Source: Pseudomonas synxantha
GTDB lineage: Bacteria > Pseudomonadota > Gammaproteobacteria > Pseudomonadales > Pseudomonadaceae
Length of the DNA stretch: 64,000 nucleotides
NCBI RefSeq assembly: GCF_900105675.1
Contig: NZ_LT629786.1
Coordinates: forward strand, 3,038,001 to 3,102,000
Direction of reading: 5' to 3'
The position numbers were made by a program, and so were the translations under genes. Below the pieces are notes generated by a model. It did no database searches. It was not told where the DNA came from and worked only from the letters and a program-made list of their open reading frames with translations. Below are positions 1 to 8,353 of the stretch, one piece after another (the stretch's first letter is position 1; each line of letters starts with the position of its first letter).

Positions 1-1
1 G

Positions 2-637
2 GCCTCGCGCATCACCGACAGCTTCGCCCGCTACCGCTGGTGCCCGAACATCATCGGCCCGCAATCCGGAGGCGCGGTGGATGATCTGCCGGTGCACCTG
101 TATGAATCCCTCGGCCAGTTGCAGGCCAAGATTCCTACCGAAGTGCTGATCTCCGACCGCAAGGAATTCGAGTTGGCCGAAGCCGGTTTTATCCCGCTGA
201 CCATGCGCAAGGACAGTGACAACGCGGCGTTTTTCTCTGCCAACTCGATACAGAAACCGAAGAACTTCCCCAAGACCCGCGAAGGCCAGGAAGCCCAGAC
301 CAACTACAAGCTCGGCACCCAGTTGCCGTACCTGTTTATCGTCAATCGCCTGGCCCACTACATCAAGGTGCTGCAGCGCGAACAAATCGGCAGTTGGAAG
401 GAACGCCAGGACCTGGAGCGCGAGCTGAACGACTGGCTCAAACAATACATCGCCGACCAGGAAAACCCTTCGTCCGATGTGCGCAGCCGTCGCCCCTTGC
501 GCGCCGCAAAAGTCGTGGTGCAGGACGTGGAAGGCAATCCAGGCTGGTACCAGGTGTCGCTGGCCGTGCGCCCGCACTTCAAGTACATGGGCGCCAACTT
601 CGAGATATCCCTCGTCGGTCGGCTGGACACCCAATAA
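2..637 (+). CDS. tssC: T6SS contractile sheath large subunit TssC (C-terminal part)
   Basis: The frame is open from base 2 and the gene starts upstream of the window, so only about 211 C-terminal residues are visible. They contain the conserved TssC/VipB tail, with the segments PNIIGPQSGGAV near the start and FFSANSIQKPK, AHYIKVLQRE and FKYMGANFEISL further on. TssC forms the cytoplasmic contractile sheath with TssB around the Hcp tube. The stop codon is directly followed by the GTG start of tssE, which indicates tight co-expression. Family assignment is from recalled sequence features. Confidence 0.93.
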   Translation, partial: ASRITDSFARYRWCPNIIGPQSGGAVDDLPVHLYESLGQLQAKIPTEVLISDRKEFELAEAGFIPLTMRKDSDNAAFFSANSIQKPKNFPKTREGQEAQTNYKLGTQLPYLFIVNRLAHYIKVLQREQIGSWKERQDLERELNDWLKQYIADQENPSSDVRSRRPLRAAKVVVQDVEGNPGWYQVSLAVRPHFKYMGANFEISLVGRLDTQ

Positions 638-1051
638 GTGGGTGCCAGCCTGTTCGAACGCTTGGAACCCGACGCACCGCGCTACCGCCCCGGCAGCGCG
701 GATGAACAGGCGCGCCAGCGTGTCGAGGCGATCAAAGGCCACTTGGAACAGGTGCTCAACTCACGCCAGGGCTGCTCGCAAAGCAGCCCTGAGCTGGGCC
801 TGCGCGATTTCAATGGTGTCACCCAGGCCAGCAGTGACCTGGTGGTGGCCATCAGCACCGATATCCGGCGTTCGGTGGAAGCGTTTGAACCGCGCATCAA
901 GGTCACGGGCGTGCGCTTTCAGCCCGACCCGGACCTGCCGCTGGAGCTGAACTTCCGCCTGGATTGCCAGGTGCAGGTCAACCACAAGGAAGAACAGGTG
1001 CAGATCGAGGTGGCCATGCACGGCCGCGACGGCTACACCCGCGTGAGATGA
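638..1051 (+). CDS. tssE: T6SS baseplate subunit TssE (gp25-like)
   Basis: A 137-residue protein of the gp25-like baseplate wedge family, which links the T6SS baseplate to the sheath. The C-terminal half carries the typical pattern in which predicted strands around FEPRIKVTGVRF precede LELNFRLDCQVQ. The start is a GTG immediately after the tssC stop codon, with no intervening base, so translation is probably coupled. Length is normal for TssE. tssF follows after 7 bases. Confidence 0.92.
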   Translation: MGASLFERLEPDAPRYRPGSADEQARQRVEAIKGHLEQVLNSRQGCSQSSPELGLRDFNGVTQASSDLVVAISTDIRRSVEAFEPRIKVTGVRFQPDPDLPLELNFRLDCQVQVNHKEEQVQIEVAMHGRDGYTRVR

Positions 1052-1058
1052 GGATGCA

Positions 1059-2825
1059 ATGGACTTGAAACAACGCTTTGCCGAGGAGCTGCGCTACCTG
1101 CGCGAACTCGGCCGCGAGTTTGCCGAGGACAACCCGCAACTGGCGCAATTTCTCGGTGATCAGGCCGGCGACCCGGACGTGGAGCGGCTGCTGGAAGGCT
1201 TTGCCTTCCTCACCGCCAAACTGGGCATGAAGATCGACGACGATTTGCCGGAGCTGACCCATCCGCTGCTGCAGATGCTCTGGCCCAATTACCTGCGGCC
1301 CCTGCCCAGCGCGACCATCATCCGTTTTACACCGTTGGCGGATGCGATCAGCCAGCGCCAGGTGATCCCCAAAGGCACGCCGCTGTTTGCCAAACCGGTG
1401 GATGGCGTCTCTTGCCAGTTTCGTACCTGCACTGAAGTCAATCTGTACCCATTGGCGTTGCAGGAAGTCAGCGATGCCCACAGTCGCGAGGCCTCGGTGA
1501 TGCGCATCGACCTCAAGGTGTTGACCGAGCAACCGCTGACCAGCATGGCCTGCGACCAGCTGGATTTTCATTTGGGTGGGGACAACGCCATCGCCATGAC
1601 TTTGTACCTGTGGCTCGCCCACTACTTGGACAGCGTCACGTTGCACATTGATAAGCAAAGCTATCGCCTGCCGACCAACACTATCGGCTTTCCCGGTTTC
1701 ACACCCGACGAGGCGCTGCTGCCCTACCCGCGCAATGTGTTCGATGGCTACCGGATCCTGCAGGAGTATTTTGTGTTCCCGCAGCGTTTTCACTTTTTCA
1801 GCCTGACCCAGCTGGCGCGCGTCTGGCCCGAGGTCAGCGCCACCAGCCTGCGCTTTGAATTTCAGTTCAGCCGGCCCATGCCGCCTGATATCCGCCTGCG
1901 CACCAGTGATCTGCACCTGTACTGCGCGCCGGCGGTCAACCTGTTTCGTCACGACGCCAATCCGATTGCGCTGGACGGGCGCAGCCTGGAACGGCGTATC
2001 AGCCCCAGCGGCAACCGCCCCGAAGCCTTTGAAATTTTCAGCGTCGACAAGGTGGCCGGTTGGGATGCCGCCGACAAGGAGCGCAAGGGCGATCCGTTGC
2101 GGCGCTTTACCCCGTTCGAGTCGTTCCAGCATGAGATCGAACACGCGCGGGGCCACACCGCCCTGTATTTCCGCACGCATATCGAAGAGTCCCATGGGCG
2201 TGAAGGCTTACGTCATCGCATTGCTTTTGTGCGCGGTGATGAAAGCCTCTACATCGGTGAGCATGAAGCAGCGTCCATTGAATTGACCTGCAGCAACCGA
2301 GATTTGCCGCAGTTGCTGGGCGTGGGAGATGTATCGCTGTCCACCGAAGTCACGCCCTCGTTCGCCACCTACACCAACCTGATCGCACCGACCCGAAGCT
2401 ACCGGCCGGTGCTGGATGCCAGCCTGCACTGGACGCTGATTTCCAACCTGTCGCTGAACTACCTGTCGTTGCTGTCGGCCGAGCCGCTCAAGGCGGTGAT
2501 CCGCGCCTATGACTTCGCCGCCCTGCACGACCTGCAACAGGCCCGCGCTACCCGCAAGCGCCTCAACGGTATCCAGAATGCCGTGACCACCCCCATCGAC
2601 TGGCTGATGAAGGGCCAGCCGGTACGTGGCGTACAGACCCGCCTGGAACTGGACCAGAACGCCTTCCTCTGCGAAGGCGAGCTGTACCTGTTCGCCAGTG
2701 TGCTTTCGCACTTCTTCGCCCTCTACGCGAGCATCAACTCCTTCCACCGCCTGGAAGTGATCAATACCACCAACAACGAGTGCTACGAATGGCCACTGTT
2801 GACCGGCAGACAACCCGTGATCTAG
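1059..2825 (+). CDS. tssF: T6SS baseplate subunit TssF
   Basis: A 588-residue protein beginning MDLKQRFAEELRYLRELGREFAEDNP, the very characteristic TssF (VasA, DUF879) N-terminus. Segments such as HPLLQMLWPNYLRPLPS and FFALYASINSFHRLEV near the C-terminus also fit. TssF forms the baseplate wedge with TssE, TssG and TssK. Its 3' end overlaps the tssG start by 37 bases, consistent with coupled synthesis of the TssF-TssG pair. Length is full for the family. Confidence 0.96.
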   Translation: MDLKQRFAEELRYLRELGREFAEDNPQLAQFLGDQAGDPDVERLLEGFAFLTAKLGMKIDDDLPELTHPLLQMLWPNYLRPLPSATIIRFTPLADAISQRQVIPKGTPLFAKPVDGVSCQFRTCTEVNLYPLALQEVSDAHSREASVMRIDLKVLTEQPLTSMACDQLDFHLGGDNAIAMTLYLWLAHYLDSVTLHIDKQSYRLPTNTIGFPGFTPDEALLPYPRNVFDGYRILQEYFVFPQRFHFFSLTQLARVWPEVSATSLRFEFQFSRPMPPDIRLRTSDLHLYCAPAVNLFRHDANPIALDGRSLERRISPSGNRPEAFEIFSVDKVAGWDAADKERKGDPLRRFTPFESFQHEIEHARGHTALYFRTHIEESHGREGLRHRIAFVRGDESLYIGEHEAASIELTCSNRDLPQLLGVGDVSLSTEVTPSFATYTNLIAPTRSYRPVLDASLHWTLISNLSLNYLSLLSAEPLKAVIRAYDFAALHDLQQARATRKRLNGIQNAVTTPIDWLMKGQPVRGVQTRLELDQNAFLCEGELYLFASVLSHFFALYASINSFHRLEVINTTNNECYEWPLLTGRQPVI

Positions 2826-3811
2826 CCGATGTGCTGCTGGCCGACGCGCGGAACTACTCGTTTCACCGTCTGCTGGAGCATCTGCACGCTTTGCACGGCG
2901 ATGACCTGGAGGCGCAGCCCTTGAGTGCGGCGGCGAGACGCCGCGTGCGCCTGCAAAGCCATGCCGGGCTGGGCTTTCCGGCCTCCGACGTGGTCGAAGC
3001 GGCACGCATTGAGGAGGACCGCGAAGAAGTGCGCTATCGCTTGCAGACCAGCTTCTTTGGCCTGCACGGTACCGACTCGCCCTTGCCCGGTTATTACCTG
3101 GACCGCCTGGCCTACGAGCAGGCCCAGGAGCGCGGGATTCGCCCGGCGTTCATGGATTTTTTCAATCATCGCTTGCTGACCCTGCTGCACACCAGCTGGC
3201 GCAAGTACCGCTACTACATTCGCTTTCAGGCCGAGGCCAGCGACCGCTTTTCGCGCTACGTATTCTCCATGGTCGGGTTGAACGACAACGACCTGCGCGG
3301 TGCGACGCCACTGCCATGGGGCCGATTGTTGAGCTTTGCCGGTTTGATCGCCAACCGCAGCCGCTCGCCGTCGGTGGTGTCCGGTATCGTCGAACATTGT
3401 TTCGACCTGCACGGCGTGCATATCCGTGAATTCGAGGCGCGCTCGGTGAGTTTGGACCAACGCCAGCGCCTGTTACTTGGCAAAGCCAACGGTGTTCTCG
3501 GAAGCGATTTCGTGGTGGGTGACCGCAGCAAGACCCGCGCCAGCAAGTTCACCCTCGTCATTCCCAACCTGACCCAGGCGCGCTTTCGGCAGTTTTTGCC
3601 CAGCGGCGATCAGTTCGGGCGCTTGCGCCAGTTGATGGATTTTCTGCTGCGCGACGCCACCGCCTACGACCTGGAACTGGGGCTGCGCGAAGAAGATGTA
3701 CCGCCGTTCAACCTGCAACGCGCCAGCGGCACCCACCTGGGCTGGACCAGCTTTATCGAACATCAGCAACAACGTCATCCCGCCGTGGTGCGGATTCGGG
3801 GGCGCGCATGA
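2789..3811 (+). CDS. tssG: T6SS baseplate subunit TssG
   Basis: A protein of about 340 residues of the TssG (VasB, DUF1305) family, with YSFHRLLEHLHAL near the N-terminus, a LQTSFFGLHGTDSPLPGYY motif and a DLELGLREEDVPP segment near the end. The ATG at 2789 (MATVDRQTTR) is preferred over an in-frame GTG at 2780 because it matches the usual TssG start. Both lie inside the end of tssF. The last codons overlap the next start in an ATGA arrangement (3808-3811). Confidence 0.94.
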   Translation: MATVDRQTTRDLADVLLADARNYSFHRLLEHLHALHGDDLEAQPLSAAARRRVRLQSHAGLGFPASDVVEAARIEEDREEVRYRLQTSFFGLHGTDSPLPGYYLDRLAYEQAQERGIRPAFMDFFNHRLLTLLHTSWRKYRYYIRFQAEASDRFSRYVFSMVGLNDNDLRGATPLPWGRLLSFAGLIANRSRSPSVVSGIVEHCFDLHGVHIREFEARSVSLDQRQRLLLGKANGVLGSDFVVGDRSKTRASKFTLVIPNLTQARFRQFLPSGDQFGRLRQLMDFLLRDATAYDLELGLREEDVPPFNLQRASGTHLGWTSFIEHQQQRHPAVVRIRGRA

Positions 3812-5160
3812 AGCTGACCCTGGTTATCAACAATCCCGCGCAGTTGCTGCACGGGTATTTGCCCCTTCACCGGTTTGGCCCCCAGGGCGGCAGCATCGGC
3901 AGTGCCGCGGTGGATTGGCGCCTGGAAGATCGCCACAACAGCGTATGCCCCAACCACTGCGACATCCGCGTTGTCGAAGGGCGCTTCTGCGTAATCGACC
4001 GCAGCGGCAGAACCTACGTCAACGGTCACGACCTGCCGCTTGAGCGCCATGTTGCGATAAGCCTCAACGACGGTGATCGGTTGCAGATTGGTGCGTATCA
4101 GGTTGCGGTGCAGTTGGGCGAGCACGCCCCAGGGCAGCATTCGCTCGATGAGCTGCTCGGCGAGCATCCTGAGGGCATGCACGTGTGGCACCAGGAAGAC
4201 CTGCCGAGTCGGCCACAGGTGGATAAGCGACCTGCCACCTGCCCGGAGTTCGAGCGTCTGTGCCAACCCGTGGATTTGACGGAGCAAGGCGATCCGCTGC
4301 GAGCACTGGAAGCAGCGCCGCCTTCAAAAAAGCAGCCGCCTAAAGTTCGCCCAATGGTTCCAAAACGTTCCAGCACTCTGTTCAGCAACCTGCGTCTGGG
4401 CACCCTGTTGCTGGCCTGCCTGACCCTCGGCGGCTGCACCATGCTCGGCAAGATCGGCCAGGTGATCTGGACGCCGTCGATCCCGGTCGGCGGCCCCGAC
4501 GATCAGCCCAGCCGCTACTCCCTGAGCCTGTACGCCAGCGACGACGTCAACCCACGCCTGATCAGCACCGGCACGGCACTGGATGAAGACGCGAGCCGTT
4601 CACCCTACACCCTCAACGTGCAGGCAACCAGCCCGAAGGCGCTGACAGACAAGGTGCAAACCTTGCTCAACCACCTTTACGAAAGCGTACCGGCCCAGTC
4701 GCCACTGAGGGAGGATCCTGCCCCCGTCGTGCCGATGTCGCCCATCGAAGACGCGCTGCTGGGTGACTACGACGCTCAGGGTGTGAGCCTGACCACGCCC
4801 TGGGGCAAACCGGCATTGCAGCACGTCGCCACGCCGATTGCCTTCAAGGTGTTGCAGCTCACCGATGACTCGCTGCTGATCAACGCCAGCCCCCAGTCCA
4901 TGGCCGACGACCTGAAAAAGACCCTGGGCAGCACCTACATCCGCGCCGACGACTACCTGCTCAACCCCGGCCAATTCAAGTTCATCGACCTGCGCGCCCT
5001 GGATGAAGACACCCGCTTTATCGCGGTGATCGCCAATTACCACAGCACCGATGTCGGCCAGTGGAAACAGCGCCTGCGTGTCGAGCCCAAAGGCCACCAG
5101 TACGCCGTACTGGTGCAGTTGGATGCCGCCCAGGTCAGCCTCAAAGGAGAAACCCGATGA
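3808..5160 (+). CDS. tssJ: FHA-domain protein fused in frame to T6SS lipoprotein TssJ
   Basis: One uninterrupted 450-codon frame encodes two proteins that usually come from separate genes. Residues 1-105 resemble an FHA phosphothreonine-binding domain, with conserved GGSIGSAAVDWRLEDR and YVNGHDLPL. A linker of about 75 residues follows. From residue 183 there is a signal-peptide-like stretch ending in a lipobox (LTLGGC, Cys at residue 210), followed by a TssJ-like domain. TssJ normally anchors the TssLM membrane complex to the outer membrane as a lipoprotein. An in-frame ATG at 4354 would give a normal TssJ start, but I see no good ribosome-binding site before it. The product may be a true fusion, or the TssJ part may be made from an internal start. 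Confidence 0.83.
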   Translation: MKLTLVINNPAQLLHGYLPLHRFGPQGGSIGSAAVDWRLEDRHNSVCPNHCDIRVVEGRFCVIDRSGRTYVNGHDLPLERHVAISLNDGDRLQIGAYQVAVQLGEHAPGQHSLDELLGEHPEGMHVWHQEDLPSRPQVDKRPATCPEFERLCQPVDLTEQGDPLRALEAAPPSKKQPPKVRPMVPKRSSTLFSNLRLGTLLLACLTLGGCTMLGKIGQVIWTPSIPVGGPDDQPSRYSLSLYASDDVNPRLISTGTALDEDASRSPYTLNVQATSPKALTDKVQTLLNHLYESVPAQSPLREDPAPVVPMSPIEDALLGDYDAQGVSLTTPWGKPALQHVATPIAFKVLQLTDDSLLINASPQSMADDLKKTLGSTYIRADDYLLNPGQFKFIDLRALDEDTRFIAVIANYHSTDVGQWKQRLRVEPKGHQYAVLVQLDAAQVSLKGETR

Positions 5161-5197
5161 CGCCTTTTTCAGCCGCTTTTGCCCCGAGTAACCACCG

Positions 5198-6544
5198 ATG
5201 AGTTCACGCAACCCCGTCATCTGGCATGAAGGTTTGTTCGTCAAACCCCAGCACTTCCAGCAACAGGCCCGCGCCGCCGAAGCCGCCGTGCACCAGCGCC
5301 TGCACAGCCTCAACGACGCCCTTTACGGCTTCAGCGAGCTGGCGTTGAACGACGAATACCTGAGCTTCGGCAAAATCGCCATCACCCGGGCACGCGGGAT
5401 CATGCCCGACGGCAGCGTCTTCGACATTCCCCACGACCTGGCACCGCCCTCCCCGCTGGAGATCGCTGACAGCAGCGCGGTCGGCCAGATCGTCTACCTG
5501 GCCCTGCCACTGCGTTCCAACGGTGCCCTCGAAGTGCGCTGGCCCGACCAGTACGGCAACAGCCGCTACATCGCCCGCCGCGAAGAAATCCGCGACACCC
5601 ACAGCGATGACGGCGATCAGGTCGGCATGGACCTGGCTGTACCCAACCTGCAACTGATGCTCGAACGCAGCGACCGCAGTGCCTTTACCGGCATCGCCCT
5701 GGGCCGAATCAAAGACAAACGCCCGGACGGCAGCCTGGTGATGGACGAGCATTTCTACCCCACCAGCCTGTCCCTGCAAGCGGTGCCGGCGTTGTATCGC
5801 TACCTGGGTGAAGTGGCCGGCCTGATGCGTGAACGCGCCAAAAACCTGGCCCAGCGCATCGGTTCACCGGGGCAGTCGGGTGTAGCTGATGTCACTGACT
5901 TCAACCTGCTGCAAACCCTCAACCGCTTGTTCCCGCTGTTCCAGCACCTGGCGCGCCAACGTCAGGTCCACCCGGAGCGGCTGTACATCGCACTGGCCCA
6001 AGCCTGCGGCGAATTAGTGACTTTTACCGATGAAGGCCACCTGCCCCAGGAATACCCGGCCTACCAGCACGACAACCTGCGCGAGTCGTTCCAGATACTG
6101 GAGCACACCCTGCGCCGCGCCTTGGGCACCGTTCTGCAACCGCGTGCAGTGTCGTTGCCGATCGTCGATCAGCAGTACGGCGTGCGCAGCGCCGCCTTGA
6201 ACGACAAACGCCTGCTGGACAACGCCGAATTCATCCTCGCCGTGCGCGCCGAACTACCCGCGGAAACCTTGCGCCAGCAACTGCCCCGGCAGATCAAAAT
6301 CACCTCCACCGAAGGGCTGGAGCAATTGGTCAGCCTGCAACTGCCGGGCATCCCATTGCGGCCGCTGCCGGTGGCGCCGCGCCACCTGCCGTTCCATGCC
6401 GGATTCAGCTATTTCGAGCTCGACCGCCATCACCCCGCCTGGCAAAGCCTGAGCAGTGGCAGCGGGTTCGGTTTCCATATCGCCGGTGAATTCCCGGAGC
6501 TGGAGTTGCAGTTCTGGGCGATCAGGAGTGAGAGAGATGAGTGA
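5198..6544 (+). CDS. tssK: T6SS baseplate adaptor TssK
   Basis: A 448-residue protein opening MSSRNPVIWHEGLFVKPQHFQQ, the diagnostic TssK (VasE) N-terminus. TssK is a trimeric adaptor connecting the baseplate wedges to the TssL/TssM membrane complex. The C-terminal part includes ELDRHHPAWQSL, also typical. The gene begins 37 bases after the FHA-TssJ frame and overlaps tssL by 8 bases. Length is complete. Confidence 0.96.
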   Translation: MSSRNPVIWHEGLFVKPQHFQQQARAAEAAVHQRLHSLNDALYGFSELALNDEYLSFGKIAITRARGIMPDGSVFDIPHDLAPPSPLEIADSSAVGQIVYLALPLRSNGALEVRWPDQYGNSRYIARREEIRDTHSDDGDQVGMDLAVPNLQLMLERSDRSAFTGIALGRIKDKRPDGSLVMDEHFYPTSLSLQAVPALYRYLGEVAGLMRERAKNLAQRIGSPGQSGVADVTDFNLLQTLNRLFPLFQHLARQRQVHPERLYIALAQACGELVTFTDEGHLPQEYPAYQHDNLRESFQILEHTLRRALGTVLQPRAVSLPIVDQQYGVRSAALNDKRLLDNAEFILAVRAELPAETLRQQLPRQIKITSTEGLEQLVSLQLPGIPLRPLPVAPRHLPFHAGFSYFELDRHHPAWQSLSSGSGFGFHIAGEFPELELQFWAIRSERDE

Positions 6545-7382
6545 CGTGAAAAACAGCGCCAACCCTGAGTCGGACACCGATACTCCAGTGTTTGATGAAC
6601 TGGTGCAGCACTCCAGAGGCAAGCCGGAATCTGTCGAAACAGTACCGCCCAAACCAAAACCTGAACCACTGCTCGCCGATCCTGAATTCGACTTGCGCGG
6701 CGTGGCCTGGAACCCGCTGTGCGATGCCGCCACACCACTGATCGGCCTGGTGATCCGTCTGCGCCGCCTGGACCACCACGATGACGTACCTGCGCTGTAC
6801 CTGAGCGTCAGCAACCAGATCACCACCATCATGGAAGAAGTCAGCCAGCTCGACTACGACGCCGGCATGCTCAAGGCCTATTCCTACAGCCTGTGCCTGT
6901 TGATTGACGAGGTGGTCATGCGCACCACCTGGGGCCGGCTCTCCAGTTGGAGCGCACGCTCGTTGCTCAGCCAGTTCCACGGGGAAACCCAAGGCGGCGA
7001 AAAATTCTTCACCGTCATGAACAACATGATCCCCGAAGCGGCCCGGTACCAGCATGTGCTGGAGTTCATGTACCAGTGCCTGATCTCCGGCCTCAAGGGC
7101 AAATATGGCGCCCATATCAAGGGCGACGACGAAATACAGAAGATCATCGACCAACTGCACGGCTTGTTGCGCCCCTTGCGTGGCGAGACGCCCAAGCGCC
7201 TGACCGACCCGCTGAAAAACGTCGCGCCGCGCAACTACCGGATCAAACGCGCCTGGCCGTTGTGGACGCCCTGGGCCATGGCCGCCGTGGTACTGACGGT
7301 TGCCTACACGATCTACTCCATCCGCCTGAACACCATCACCCAGCAGGTGCTGGTGTCGCTGGAGCGGGTGCTGCACCTGTAA
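6537..7382 (+). CDS. tssL: T6SS inner-membrane protein TssL (DotU/IcmH type)
   Basis: A 281-residue protein with an acidic, variable N-terminus and a DotU/IcmH cytoplasmic domain (conserved NPLCDAATPLIGLV, YSLCLLIDEVVM and WSARSLLSQFHGETQGGEKFF). A single transmembrane segment lies near residues 238-260 (WTPWAMAAVVLTVAYTIYSI), and only a short periplasmic tail follows. It therefore lacks the OmpA-like peptidoglycan-binding domain that some TssL proteins carry. The ATG at 6537 overlaps the end of tssK and is preferred over an earlier in-frame start. TssL joins TssM and TssJ in the trans-envelope complex. Confidence 0.94.
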   Translation: MSDVKNSANPESDTDTPVFDELVQHSRGKPESVETVPPKPKPEPLLADPEFDLRGVAWNPLCDAATPLIGLVIRLRRLDHHDDVPALYLSVSNQITTIMEEVSQLDYDAGMLKAYSYSLCLLIDEVVMRTTWGRLSSWSARSLLSQFHGETQGGEKFFTVMNNMIPEAARYQHVLEFMYQCLISGLKGKYGAHIKGDDEIQKIIDQLHGLLRPLRGETPKRLTDPLKNVAPRNYRIKRAWPLWTPWAMAAVVLTVAYTIYSIRLNTITQQVLVSLERVLHL

Positions 7383-7442
7383 CCGATTTTCAGTGCGCTC
7401 ATCCCGAGCGCCTGCAAAGCATGGCCGTGTCGGCCATAACCT

Positions 7443-7462
7443 GCGGCCCCCAAGGGCCGTTC
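7443..7462 (+). promoter_or_regulatory. Hairpin between tssL and hcp
   Basis: CGGCCC followed by a short loop and GGGCCG forms a compact GC-rich hairpin in the 105-base gap before hcp. No T-run follows, so it is more likely a processing or mRNA-stability element than an intrinsic terminator. This position is where the structural operon changes to the highly expressed hcp gene. Confidence 0.4.
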
Positions 7463-7487
7463 ACTTGATCGCGACAAGGAGCTTGTC

Positions 7488-8000
7488 ATGCCAACACCCG
7501 CGTACATCAGCATCCACGGCAAAAACCAGGGCCATATCACCAAGGGTGCCTTCACCGCCGATTCGGTGGGCAACGTTTATGTGGAAGGTCACGAGGACGA
7601 AATCCTCGCCCAGGAAATCGACCACCAGATCGCCGCGCCCACCGACCCGCAAAGCGGCCAGCCTTCGGGCCAGCGCGTGCATAAGCCGCTGATCTTCACC
7701 AGCGCCTTGAGCAAGGCCTCGCCCCTGCTCTACCAGGCCCTGGCCACTGGCGAAATGCTGCCCACCGTTGAAGTGAAGTGGTTCCGCACTTCGGGCGACG
7801 GCAAGCAGGAGCACTTCTTCACCACCAAGCTGGAGGACGCCACTGTCGTCGATATTCACACCGTACTGCCCCACGCGCAAAACAGCAGCAACGAAAACTA
7901 CACCCAACTGATCAAGACCAGCCTGGCTTATCGCAAGGTCAGTTGGACCCATGTGGTGGCCGGCACCGAAGCCTCGGATGACTGGCGCAAGCCAGCTTAA
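7488..8000 (+). CDS. hcp: T6SS inner-tube protein Hcp (TssD)
   Basis: A 170-residue Hcp-family protein (MPTPAYISIHGKNQGHITKG start, VYVEGHEDEILAQEIDHQI, HKPLIFTSALSKASPLLYQAL, VEVKWFRTSGDGKQEHFFTTKLEDA). Hcp hexamers stack into the tube expelled through the sheath and can carry small effectors in their lumen. A good ribosome-binding site (AAGGAG) lies before the ATG. GC-rich hairpins lie on both sides of the gene, suggesting that its transcript is separately processed or stabilised. Confidence 0.96.
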   Translation: MPTPAYISIHGKNQGHITKGAFTADSVGNVYVEGHEDEILAQEIDHQIAAPTDPQSGQPSGQRVHKPLIFTSALSKASPLLYQALATGEMLPTVEVKWFRTSGDGKQEHFFTTKLEDATVVDIHTVLPHAQNSSNENYTQLIKTSLAYRKVSWTHVVAGTEASDDWRKPA

Positions 8001-8013
8001 TCGCCAACCGGCA

Positions 8014-8039
8014 CGTTCCGCCGCACAGGCGGCGGAATG
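8014..8039 (+). promoter_or_regulatory. Strong hairpin after hcp
   Basis: TTCCGCCGC (8016-8024) and GCGGCGGAA (8029-8037) form a perfect 9-bp stem with a 4-base loop. No T-tract follows, so complete termination is unlikely. It may protect the 3' end of the hcp message or reduce read-through into PAAR and vgrG1. Confidence 0.6.
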
Positions 8040-8070
8040 TTCACTGACTCGATAATTTCCAGGAGGTTCT

Positions 8071-8328
8071 ATGCCTGCCGTCGTTCTGGTCGGTCACGAC
8101 CATGATTGCCCTATGTGTGGTCCCACCACCGTCGACAGTGGCACGCGCAACGTCACTGTCAACGGTCGCGCCGTCGCCCTTGTCGGCGACACCCTGGGTT
8201 GCGGTGCCGTGATCACCAGCGGCTCGCCCTCAATGAACATCAACGGAAAAGCCGTGGCCCGCGTCGGTGATACCACCGACCACGAAGGCGTGCTGGAAAA
8301 CGGTGACGCCAGCTGGTTGGTCAACTGA
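8071..8328 (+). CDS. Stand-alone PAAR-domain spike-tip protein
   Basis: An 85-residue single-domain PAAR protein. It shows the alternating strand and turn pattern of the family (VNGRAVALVGDTLGCGAVITSGSPSMNINGKAVARVGDTTDHEGVL) and candidate zinc ligands His9, His11, Cys13 and Cys16 near the N-terminus. PAAR proteins cap the VgrG trimer and sharpen the spike. AGGAGGT precedes the ATG. It lies between hcp and vgrG1 and has no fused effector domain, so it may serve as a general tip while module A uses its own DUF4150 tip. Confidence 0.93.
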   Translation: MPAVVLVGHDHDCPMCGPTTVDSGTRNVTVNGRAVALVGDTLGCGAVITSGSPSMNINGKAVARVGDTTDHEGVLENGDASWLVN

Positions 8329-8353
8329 CCCGCACTCAAAAAAAGGAGGTTTC

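Noticed and set aside
978..2195. Long minus-strand open frame inside tssF
   Set aside because: It mirrors the strongly coding tssF frame, has low-complexity composition typical of antisense frames in GC-rich DNA and no ribosome-binding site.
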